Positions 13,059-26,537 of a stretch of 64,000 bases of DNA are shown one piece after another (position 1 is the stretch's first letter; every line of letters starts with the position of its first letter). Position numbers and translations under genes: made by a program. Source of the stretch: Diphasiastrum complanatum (taxonomy: Eukaryota; Streptophyta; Lycopodiopsida; Lycopodiales; Lycopodiaceae); NCBI GenBank assembly GCA_029204225.1, contig CM055107.1:25253391-25317390 (forward strand). The letters run 5' to 3'. The notes beneath the pieces were generated by a model. It was given only the letters and a program-made list of their open reading frames with translations, did no database searches and was not told the DNA's origin.

Positions 13059-13530
13059 ATGAGAGTACTTAATCATGAGGATTTGAATAGGGAATTGAAT
13101 TGGTTGGATAGCCAACTTTTTATTTTTGGCATTGACAAAAGCCCCAATAACCCTATCTTCATTTGTAAGAATCTAATGAGGCAACAAGCATTATTTAGAT
13201 TAAGTAGTGCTGACTTTCAAAAGGCCATTGACCTAGCACATGATGTTATGAGAAACTTGTCAGTAAGTAAGTATAAAATTGCCACAGGCTTGATGACTAC
13301 AAATGAAACCATGTTTTTCTACTTTGCTACTAACTCTAGATATTATTGGGTTTTGACACCATATTTAAGCACAAAGTTGTTGATTTTAATAAATCTAAAT
13401 TTGTGCTCTTTCTTGCAAACAACATATCAGTGATGAGCTTCTAAAGTTGGATGATGCTATAGCCACATTGAGGCTATGTCTTAGCACTAGTGAAAACATA
13501 GTATATCTTATTACTTAGAATTCATTCTTT
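13059..13530 (+). pseudogene. Unidentified reading frame, possibly broken
   Basis: An open frame of about 124 codons begins at an ATG at 13059. It has protein-like composition (for example LNRELNWLDSQLFIFGIDKS and FQKAIDLAHDVMRNLS). A second protein-like stretch, DELLKLDDAIATLRLCLSTS, follows in another frame at about 13430-13515 before a stop. The two could be joined by a frameshift or a small intron, since a CATATCAG acceptor-like site lies between them. I do not recognise the family; a transposon-derived protein is as likely as a host gene. No promoter or neighbour context helps. Confidence 0.35.
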
Positions 13531-14297
13531 ATGCAAACTTTTGATTATTATTTTACAAAAGAATTGGCTCTAACTGATTACTAAACTATAAAGTGAATAC
13601 AATACTATTGCCTATTATATGAATGATGACTTTACAACATGGGGCCCATCTATTTTTTACCAATAACTTTTTGGGAAGATCTTTTGTACCTTTTTTCCTT
13701 GGACAAAAAAAGTCCAGCAATTGAATTGAATCAACAGCCTATTGTATATAGAGAGATGAATGTTAACATAATTTTTCTTGAGTCAGCAGACTCTAAGCCC
13801 TAGTCCATGCATCATACGTTGCTAGGTATTCCAAAAATGAGAGACTTGAGATAATGGTACAAACAAAAACCATATATTTATTCTGGTTCTTTAGTATATA
13901 CCAAAAACCTATCTTCTTAAAATGATCTTGTACCATAATGAAGAGAAACACTTTAACAAATATACTCAGGAGAACATGACTTTGTTAAGATTTTTTCTTT
14001 GAAGCAAAATACACTGAATCTTAAATACCCTCGATGTGGTTTTGGAATAATACAAGAGAGCATAATCAAGCTATGACATCAATAAGAACTGAGGGCATGT
14101 GTAGGCAATTCCCACATGAATGTTTTGTTCTAACAAGACATTTGTTGTGGATATGTGCAAGTGAACATGCTCTTTTCAACTTGAAAAGATGGTAAGAGGT
14201 TTTTTTTTTTTTTTGTGTTTGCAAAGATTTGACATGTTGGTTAATATTTTGCAAAAACTTTAATCTTTTCCAAGCACGCGCACACACCCGATATTGT
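13531..14297. other. Non-coding AT-rich stretch
   Basis: Nothing recognised apart from a T-run near 14200. Confidence 0.5.
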
Positions 14298-17545
<3,248 letters not shown>

Positions 17546-18307
17546 CAAATGGTGATGTGTGCAAGATCGTCGTTTCCATCCAACTACTTGATGGCAAAAG
17601 CAAGACGATCAAGGAGGTACTTTATATACCAGGTTTGAAGAAAAATCTACTTTATGTTGGTGTCATTATTGATCAAAAGTTGAAAGTAGAATTTGCCCAC
17701 AATCGTTGCTTTGTGAAGGATGTGAACCAAAAGTTCAAAGTCATTGTGGATGGTATAAGGGAGCCCAAGAGTAAATTGTACAGGTTGAATGCTACAATTA
17801 AGGGGCAACATGGACTTATCTCATCCATTCCACTGCAAACGAATCGTGGCATAAAAGGCTTGGTCATTTGAACCTAGGAAGCCTTAGCTTGATGAGAAAA
17901 TTGGAAATGGTGAAAGGATTGTCTATGATGGAAGCCCACTTAAAGACAATGTGCGAATCATGTGTGTATGGGAAGCAACATCGAGAGAAATTCAAGAAAG
18001 GTGGTATTGCAAGGGTGAAGAACATCCTGGACGTGATCCACACAGATCTATGCGAGCCTATGAGGACTATGTCCATAGGCGGAGCTTATCATTTTATGAC
18101 CTTCGTAGATGATATGTCACATAAGACGTGGATATAATTCTTAAAGAAGAAATCGGATGCTTTTGCCACTTTCAAGAGCTTCAAAGCAATGGTTGAAAAT
18201 CAAACAAGTAGGAAGATCAAGGTCTTAAGATCTAACAGTGGAGGTGAGTACAAGTCTACTGAATTCAATGATCTTTGTGATCAATGTGGGATCGAAAGAC
18301 AGATTAA
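17546..18307 (+). pseudogene. Ty1/copia pol fragment 2 (GAG-pre-integrase and integrase)
   Basis: Plus-strand Ty1/copia block. The frame reads KEVLYIPGLKKNLLYVG (the gag-proximal pre-integrase lead), then GHLNLGSL and CESCVYGKQHREKF, the zinc-binding end of the GAG-pre-integrase domain. HTDLCEPM and FVDDMS follow, the start of the rve integrase core, and then LRSNSGGEY. In intact copia the last motif is normally RSDNGGEY, so a catalytic-region Asp appears replaced. A frameshift near 17867 and a stop near 18135 break the frame. The block stops where the nested fragment 3 unit begins. Confidence 0.87.
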
Positions 18308-18354
18308 TGTCATTACTTGTACGATTGTTAAGACTGAGCATAAGAAATCTAACA
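18308..18354 (-). repeat. Candidate short LTR (47 bp), left copy
   Basis: Starts TG and ends CA on either strand (minus strand begins TGTTAGATTTCTTATGCTCA). On its inner side the minus strand carries CATTAAGGGGGA, a typical polypurine tract immediately before an LTR. It matches 20690-20738 with about four differences. An unusually short LTR or an LTR remnant. Confidence 0.55.
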
Positions 18355-20206
18355 CTCCCCCTTAATGTGGATCTTGAGAACCTTGATCTTCAAATTTAAC
18401 ATATCGTTAAATCTGAGATGTTGCTCCTTTGATAGAGCCTTTGTGAAGTGATTTGTTACCATGTAGTTTGTTCTGCAGAAAACCAATGCTACTTCCTTGC
18501 TATGCACTTTCTCTCTAAGGTAATGATATCTCATTTCGATATGTTTGCTTCGAGAGTGAAATCTCGGATTGAGAGATAACACTATTGTGATTTAATTGTC
18601 ACAATAGATTGTTGTAGGAAGTGTTTGTGCAAGGTTGATGTCTGCAAGTAGTTGCCTTAGCCAGATCGCCTCTTTGGTTGCATTTGTGGTAGCTATGTAT
18701 TCGAATTTCATTGATGATAATGCAATTGAGGTCTGCTTCCGGCTGTTCCATGAGATTGGGCCTTGGTTGTATAAAAATACAAATCCAAAAGTTGATTTTC
18801 TAGTGTTGACATCTCCTACCCAATCCACATCTGTATAGGCTTCAAGGATGTTGGCAGTTTGGCTGCCTCCATAGCAGATGCTAAGAGTTTTTGTTGCTTG
18901 GATGTACTTCATTACTTTGTTAGTGCTTTCCAATGAGTTAAGCTTGGATTTGATAGGAACTGGCTAAGTGTACTGATCAAATATGCAAGGTCTGGTCGCG
19001 TGCAGATCATTGCGTACATCAGTGAGCCGATGATGGATTGAAATGGGTAGCGCTTCATTTCCTCCTTTTCAAGCTCAGTTTGAGGAGACTGTTCCTTTGA
19101 TAGCTTTAGTCCAAGGTCGAGTGGAAAGTGACTTGGTTTGTAGTTGGCCATACCATACTTTTCCAGCACGTTGTTGAGATATCGTTGCTGACTGATGAAA
19201 ATCAGTCTGCTGGTTCGATCTCGTTGGATTTGGATTCCAAGATAGTAGTGGGCTGGACCCATGTCAGTTATCTTGTATTCTTGGCCAACATGTATTTTGT
19301 TTCCTTCATCAAATTCAGATTGTTACTGAATAGGAGTGTATCATCTACATAGAGAGTGATGATGATGAAGTAATTTGATACAGACTTGAAATAAACATTC
19401 AAGTATGATGAGTTTGGAATAAAACCATTCTCGATCAGAAATGCGTTGATTTTCTGGAACCAGGCTCTAGGTGACTGTTTCAGCTCGTAAAGTGCCTTGT
19501 GGCTTTTTGCATACAAGGTGCTGTTGTTTTCCCTTGAGTTCGTATCCCTTTGGCTGCGACATATAGATTTCTTCTTCGATGGTTCCATTGAAAAAAGCGG
19601 TCTGGACATCCATGACTTCAAGATTTGTTGTTGCTACAAAGGAGAGAAGCAGGCGGATTGAAGCATGTTTGACAACTGGACTGAAGGTTTCTGATAGTCC
19701 AGATAGCCTTTGGCCACTAGCCTGGCTTTGTAGTGATTTAGTCGTCCTTCAGCATCATACTTCGCCTTGAATATCTATTTGCATGGAATCGGATTTCGGT
19801 ACTTTGGCAGCTCTGTGACTGTCCATGTTTGATTATCTATTAGAGAATCAAATTCAGTGTCCATCGCTGCTTTGCACTGGTCATCATAAGGAGTAGACAT
19901 AGCCTCAGAAATGGTCGTTGGTTCCTGCACAAAGTAGCAGTCCGGATCATCCATAAATCTGGATGGAGGCTATCTGGACCTGTTCGACCTTTTGGGTGAA
20001 CTTCAGTCCTCTGATGTGGGTTGACTCATTGAGGTTCTAACAGCAGCTTTTTCTTTGTGGTCGATGAACTGGTCTTCCACAAAAATGATGTCTCTACTAG
20101 TGAAAACTGTCAAATGAACGATACAATAGTGAGACAAAAATGCACTCTGATTAATATCAACAGTGAGTACAATGGCTTCAAGTAATGACTTCAACTTGAT
20201 GAGCAT
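18355..20206 (-). pseudogene. Ty1/copia pol fragment 3 (RT-RNase H), minus strand
   Basis: The best preserved copia block. From high to low coordinate it runs: SRDIIFVEDQF (linker after integrase); a DQCKAAMDTEFDSL / NQTWTVTELP segment starting the RT; KARLVAKGY; ALYELKQSPRAW; LYVDDTLLFSNN (catalytic YVDD); HYYLGIQI; IIGSLMYAMICTRPDLAYLI; and the RNase H block with AYTDVDWVGD, GPISWNSRKQTSIALSS and YCDN, ending near HIEMRYHYLREKV and TKALS. A stop replaces the Trp expected after IPCK, and several frame changes split the frame. Gag and integrase are missing. It lies between two copies of a short direct repeat and interrupts the plus-strand element formed by fragments 2 and 4. Confidence 0.9.
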
Positions 20207-20439
20207 GATTATGCTGGAAACTCTAATAGTAATGAAAAACCTTGATAAAAACTTATCTTAGCTTGATTCAGCTTGTAGTATATATTTACAAGTGTCTTCT
20301 AAATATCTTACAAGCATTGAATGCTATTTACGCTAGTCTTTGTATATGTACAAAGTAGGTAACCGCCCTTGGGATATTTAGTTGTCCAGCTATTTTTAGG
20401 GTTGATGATAAGTTGGCAACGTCGGTCTGCCACTGTTGC

Positions 20440-20680
20440 GAAAAAACCCAAAGGTGCCTTTGAACAGGGAAGGTATGTAAATCCCGAAGGTGCGAAAAAC
20501 CCAAAGGTGACTTAAAATGTTTAAGGCAGGTCTAAAATGGATTTTGGTCATTCTGTCGTCTTTTTTGCGAAGGTGTGAAAAATGCGAAGAAGGTGAAGGT
20601 GCCTAAAAATGGTTAAGGCACAAAAAATCCCAAAGGTGGAAAAATGCGAAGGTCCAAAACATGTAGTCGACCTTTGGCTA
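20440..20680. repeat. Degenerate AAAGGTG/GCGAAGGT repeat cluster
   Basis: Many imperfect copies of CCCAAAGGTG, GCGAAGGTG and GTTAAGGC words occur in about 240 bp. They sit between copia fragment 3 and its right terminal repeat, where a gag/leader would be expected. Confidence 0.6.
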
Positions 20681-20689
20681 TTTTCAGGA

Positions 20690-20738
20690 TGCTCATTACT
20701 TGAACGATTTGTTAAGGCTGAGCATAAGAAATCTAACA
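20690..20738 (-). repeat. Candidate short LTR (49 bp), right copy
   Basis: Direct-repeat partner of 18308-18354, again TG...CA. The internal side lacks a recognisable primer-binding site (sequence CCTGAAAATAGCC on the minus strand), so the 5' end of this copy is abnormal. Confidence 0.5.
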
Positions 20739-20741
20739 CCC

Positions 20742-21135
20742 AAGACTCAAGATGTTGAAGGACCAGTGTGCCCGAACAATTGAAGAGAAGGAGCAGATGC
20801 GTGAGTATCTTTATCATTCGATAATAGGATCTCTTATGTATACAATAATCTATACCAGACCAGACATAGCTTTTGTAGTCAGCTCATTAAGCTAGTTTAT
20901 GACTAATCCTGGTATAACACATTGGAAGGCTCTTATTAGAGTCATGAGATATCTTCGAGCTATTATGGACTTTGCATTTGTTATGGAGCAGTCGACAACG
21001 ACAAACTCAATTTTCTCAGTAGTTATTCAAATGCAAGTTGGGCAGAAAATGTAGACACTTGTAAATGCACTTCTGGATTTACATTCTTCCTCAACAATGG
21101 TCCTATTTCATGGAACCGTCTCAAGCAAAAGCTTT
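20742..21135 (+). pseudogene. Ty1/copia pol fragment 4 (RT end and RNase H start)
   Basis: Plus-strand copia segment: SIIGSLMYTIIYTRPDIAFV, THWKALIRVMRYL, MEQSTTTNS, then after a frame change YSNASWAENVDTCKCTSGF and NNGPISWN. It continues the polymerase of the element to which fragment 2 belongs, but the RT N-terminal half is missing. A stop lies after the SSLS motif. It ends near 21135. Confidence 0.85.
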
Positions 21136-21794
21136 CAAGCTTGAACACTCTTGAGCATTCTAGTTCAATTCTTTAGAGTTTTGCTATTAGCGCTTACTGC
21201 TTATCAACGGAAGTGCAATTCAGACAGAGATATCAGTTGCTCAGAGATAGCTTCGAGTATGCGGTTTCTCTCCGCAATTGTCTTGTGCTCATCATCATTT
21301 ATTTATGCTGAATCAATCTATCCTTTATTGCATTCAGTATCATGTCAGAATGTACGCATCTTCGTGATTGTTTTTGTAGCTAATAATCTCATATTGCTTT
21401 TGTTTGATAATTCAATACTTTGTTTGGCTACATAATCACTAGAGTATTGACGATTTCAAAGTTAGTTACTATAAGATTGAACGTGATGCTTTTGTCATTA
21501 TGTTTTGTTCAATATTGATAGGCGTAGTCATGCATCAGAAAAGCAGGTTCTATTCTGCTGCGCTCGATAAGTGGTTCACTGCCTTCGACTTGTCGTTATT
21601 GCATTATGGCCTCTTTTCAACACCTTGAATATCAAGTGCATCCAAAACAAAGAGGAAGAAAAACACCTAGTACACCAACTGCTAATATGCATTGCACTAA
21701 AAAAACTACAAATTTAATAGAGGCTAGGGCTTTGCTTAGCCACCATCCCTATTAGCCTAGTAGTCTAGAGATAAGTGCACAATTAATCAATGCC

Positions 21795-21875
<81 letters not shown>

Positions 21876-23700
21876 AATATGCAAAGGTTTGACTTTTTCA
21901 TATTTGATATTTAAATATATATGTCTAGTCATTCGTGAAATTTTTGCCAAAACGACTAATGGTTGGTCTTCGTGATTTGAACTAAGTGACCAAGTGCAAG
22001 AGATGCAACACACTTTTGAGAATTTCAAATCCCAAGCACAAGCACCATATTTGCATAGTGTAATAGATCATAGGCTAATTTTCTTCATATGCATATGCTT
22101 ATTAGCTTTGTCGTATTGTGATGATTCTCTCAAAGATGATGCGCCTTTTATAGGCAAGCATGAGTTAAAAGATGCATTTTGTTAACAATATTTTTGATTG
22201 CAAAACTTTTTCTTTTTTTCGTTTTCAACGTCCATTGCAAAGCTCTTGGTGCTATTTTGGGTCACCTTGTTTATATATGGAAGAGGGTTGCTTAACTATC
22301 ACGTGCAAATATTCCTCCAATAAGTGGTGCCTTGCCCTTCTCCCAAGGGACTTGGCTCTAACAATGCTTGGAATTTGGTGTGCATATCCACCCTTGAGAT
22401 TGGATTGCTTAGTTTCTTTTTGACCTTCAAGATGCATTAATGTTTCAAGGCTACTTTTCAATTTCAACAATGCAAGAAGATCTTAGCTTTTATGAACATA
22501 AGAATAGATCTTTAGCTTTTGTGAAAGGATTGTTGTACTCTCGTGGATGGAATATGTGGAATAAAAAAGAAACTTATCTGTTTCCTTTTACATAGCCATT
22601 GGCACAAGAGGTTGAATAAATCACACAACCTTTTGGGCAAAAGGTTGTGTAAAATGTCACTTGTCCGAAAGAAATGCTAACAAGCAAAAGCCTCATGCCC
22701 AATTACATAGAGAGAGAACTCTTGGTTGTGGCCCGTTCATCGATGAAAGGGGGCCTTAGGCTACCACCCTCGGTTGAAATGGCCAATATGTACGAGAAGG
22801 CCCCCAGGCTGGGGCTTCCCTGGCGTATTAAACAACAGTTTTTTTAGCTTTTAAATTTTTAAAAAGTCCGACGAGCTTACGCGTGTAAGGCTCTGTTTTA
22901 TTTTTTAAGGATAGCAACTAGTACCTTACATATTGTAACGTACTTATGGCTATGTCTATTTTTAGAAAATAGTTTCAAAGGAAAGCTTGTGCCATTTAAG
23001 GGTCTCTCCAAATACAAAGGATACTATCCTATAGGTTATTAGTATGATGAGCCATATGAAACTTATGCATTTACACATCTTAATAAGATTAAGCATCCTC
23101 TACATATTTTACTAGCCATAAGATTTCTCGCAAGAAAAAAGAATTTCATGATTTTGAGAAAGTCAACATACTTCCAAATATCTATAAAACAAATCAATAT
23201 GGTGATTCCATATTTGGACTATGAAGGCTCCATTCTGGACTATGGAAGCTTTTCTTAAATACACAAGAGTAGTCATTGCCTTTTGGCTATGTAATCTCAG
23301 TCTTTTGAGCCAAAGAGTACTTATAGCCGATAGGATATGTATTAGGTAGTGGGTGGGGGCTTGGTTGTTATTCGATATAGTGACTGTATATGTTGAACTC
23401 GATATGGGGCTCAACATATGTGAGGTCTTATATGGGGCTCTGCATATCGGGAGCTACTGTAGCATGATGTCCTTTGTTGCTATTGAACGTAACTAACTGT
23501 CAGTGGCGGACCACAGTTTTGGTTGTGTGTACATCATCTCAAAATTATACATCATTTTTATTTAATCTTCATATGGTTGCAAAATACCAAATAAACTATG
23601 TGCCACATGTTTTCACGGGATTGGTCATTATATAGTTTTTGAGAGTGTGCCCTATGATTAATAATAATATACAAAAATAAAATAAGGAAGTTGGTAGAAG
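21136..23700. other. Gene-poor region
   Basis: No gene recognised. The first few hundred bases may be decayed copia LTR sequence. Repeated ATATGGGGCTC words occur near 23402 and 23433. Confidence 0.5.
21799..21873. repeat. (GA)n microsatellite, ~75 bp
   Basis: Uninterrupted GA tract. Confidence 0.98.
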
Positions 23701-23704
23701 CTCA

Positions 23705-23729
23705 CCCCCCCCCCCCCCCCCCCCCCCCC
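23705..23729. repeat. Poly-C homopolymer (25 C)
   Basis: Twenty-five consecutive C residues about 0.7 kb upstream of the PUF start codon. Unusual length; could also be an assembly or sequencing weak point. Confidence 0.9.
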
Positions 23730-23789
23730 GCATGCCAAAAAGATACACCCCCTAAACCCCAATTAGAGGACCCCACCCTTCTTCCTTCT

Positions 23790-23836
23790 TCACGAATGCG
23801 AATGCGAACGCGAACGTGAACGCGAATGCGAAGGCT
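23790..23836. repeat. GAAYGC hexamer repeat upstream of PUF gene
   Basis: About seven imperfect tandem units of CGAATG/CGAACG type, in the GC-richer segment that probably holds the PUF promoter or 5' leader. Confidence 0.8.
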
Positions 23837-23839
23837 CGT

Positions 23840-24402
23840 GTACTCTCCTGGCTGTGTTCGCTTGTAGCGAGAGCGAGGTAGGGGAGCTGCATCGCTGCGG
23901 CTATCGCATCGCATCGCTTCCAGCTGAATCCTTTAGCCTGTGATCGTCTCCGTTTTTCTGCGCTTCATCGGACGCTGCCCACCTGGGCAAGCTTGCCATG
24001 TGTTGGTGCTCTTCTGGGCTTGGGTGCATCATCCCACCTGCATTGCCAACGGATCGATCATCGCTTTTCCGGTTCTCTTCTGCTGTGTTTGATCCTCATC
24101 GGTGTGTTTTGCGTCATGTTCTGCCCTACCGTGATCTTTCGGTTGATTCGTGGGGTCTTTGCCTGTTGAATGTTTGATGGGCTCGTCTCTGTTTCTGTGC
24201 TTTCTGCTGGTTTGATCGATAGCTGCTTTATGCTGTCTGATAGATCGTGCTGACCAGCTGGATCCGCAGTTTACAGGTTTGGATTGTGGAGGGATCGTTG
24301 ATTATTGCTGTTGGGTTAAGGTGTAGCTGCTAATCGCATCTTGATAAATGGAAAAGCTGGTTTTGGGAGCAATGTGAAAAAAATACTGTGTAGTTTGCAG
24401 AC
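23840..24402 (+). promoter_or_regulatory. Probable PUF promoter / 5' UTR
   Basis: The base composition rises in GC from about 23.75 kb and becomes T/C-rich, leader-like, before the start codon. TTTGCAG just before ACATGG at 24403 could be the acceptor of a 5'-UTR intron, a common arrangement in plant regulatory genes. No TATA box is convincingly placed. This call is contextual. Confidence 0.4.
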
Positions 24403-26537
24403 ATGGATCAGGACGATGCAGAATTTGAGCAGCTACTGGGGGAGATTCCTCGGGCAACCTCAGCGGCACCGCTGCAGGTGGAGGAGCTTCAAGGAGGTGG
24501 TCACTCTTCTGGGCTATTCTCATCGAATGGAGAAGAAGGTAAATCTGTTGCAGGCAGTCGGAGAAGCGATGGGCTGAGCCAGGTTTCCACACACTTGTAC
24601 TCTCGTGAAAGCAAACTAATCTGTCCCACGGAAAATGGATTTGTTGTTGGGGGTATTGCTCCTCTTTCCCCAGATGAAGGTTCCCGCCCGCTCTCTTTTA
24701 TAAAGCTGGATGGAGCAGGTGTCCTGATTGATCAGCAGCTGCATCCAGAGAAGCAGCAGCAGCAGCAGGGGGCAATTGAGCCTGGAATTTTAGCTATTGA
24801 CGGGCAGGAGCAACATCAAATTATGGGCCATTTCTCTGAATCTTTGTCTCAGCAGCAGCGGCAGCATCTGCAAGACAATCGTGCTTTAAATTGCAGCCTT
24901 GAAAAGCTGAGTTTGAACTCGGATCGTCATCATCATCATTATCATAATCGGTCTAGTAATGAACCGATGATGCATCACGCAACGGAAGGAATGGATGAAC
25001 AAATGAGCAATAATGGGGTTTTAAATGGCAGCTCTTTTGCTCACGACTATGCCGTAGATAGTGCTAACCTTCAGCTCAATGCTGGACCTGTGTCACTTGG
25101 GGGGTGGCATGGATCTCAGATGCCCATATCATCATCTTCCTTGGAGCTCTTCTCCCAAAAAGCTTTGCTGAATACTGGAGTATCGAGCAGTGAAGCACGT
25201 ATGGCTTTTCCACAGATATTCTCCCTTGAAACAGCTGGGCAGCTTATTCAGAAGTTGCCTAATGGGAGTAGTTTTTGTAGATCCAGCCCAGTCCCGGTAC
25301 ATAAGCAGCACCATCTTGACTATCGATCTACACCACGCAACGTCCATGCCAGTTGCTTATTTTCAGATGGATTAGCATCCAACATTAATCTGAGCACTAA
25401 CTTTCCTTCTAGCAATAATCTCTGTACTGACGTTCCTTTGTCAAAGCAGCTTTCTGCACAAGATTGGAGCCCTTTTATATTGCCTCAGGGTCAACAACAC
25501 CCTCCAGTTTTGCAGCATGACGGTCACCTGACCCAACACGAATTATTAGGGAATGAGCACATGAGGCATAGCCAGCTTTTGCAAGAGCAAATTGTCTTGC
25601 AGCGGCGTTTGCAGGAAGAGCATATCCAAGCACATATATATGCGAGTATACAGAGCCATGCATCTGTTCCTGGGTTGGCAATGATGCCAGTTTCTAGGAT
25701 GCATTCATCGATGCAACCTTCCTTGTTTCAACCATGCCTGCGCTTAGGCAGTCATAATCAGCAGCTACTCTGCAAGCAATTTCAACATTTGTTACCATTG
25801 CAGCAGTTGTCTTGGGGTAGTATTCATTCTCAGGGGAATTTAGGGCCACAAAATTCTATCTCAGACTCTCTTCATTTGCCACAGACTGGAGGACTCTGTT
25901 GTTCCATTCCAGATTACTGTTCTCAACAAAAATTTTGCCCTTCTGCTCTAGGGAAAAGTGACACATTACGAAGAAACTCTGATTGTCATCAACTGTCAGG
26001 GTCCTATTTTCCCACAATTTCACAATTTAATCCTAGTAACATGTTAGCCAACCAAGGCACAAGGTCTAATGGAGGATTGTTATCCGCGGGAGAGGAGCTT
26101 GATTATTCCAACCACAAATCACAAACATCTCTGCCTTCTGCTACGTTGCTTTCTGGGATGTACCCCAAGTCTCCATCCATGGCTCAGGTCGATGTGGAGG
26201 CAGATGGTTCAATGCTCTTGAATCCTCCCACATCTCATTTGCAGCAACAGCCCAAATACAGCAGTCTCGAAGAAGTCAAGGGCCGGATTTATGCAATTGC
26301 AAAGGACCAGCACGGATGTCGCTTCTTACAAAGGAAATTTGATGAGGGCAGTGTGGAAGATGTGAAGACCATATTTTCTGAGATTTTTGACAACATTGTT
26401 GAGCTAATGACCGATCCCTTTGGCAATTATTTGATTCAAAAGTTTTTCGAGGTTTGCACAGAATCGCAGCGCATGCAAATTCTCTCAGCAGTGACGGAGA
26501 CAGCAGAGCTTGTCTCAATTTCATTAAACATGCATGG
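24403..26537 (+). CDS. PUM: PUF gene exon 1
   Basis: Codes residues 1-711 plus two bases of codon 712. It contains the whole disordered N-terminal region, PUF repeats 1-2 and the start of repeat 3. The donor is GGTAAGT (GT at 26538). Confidence 0.93.
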
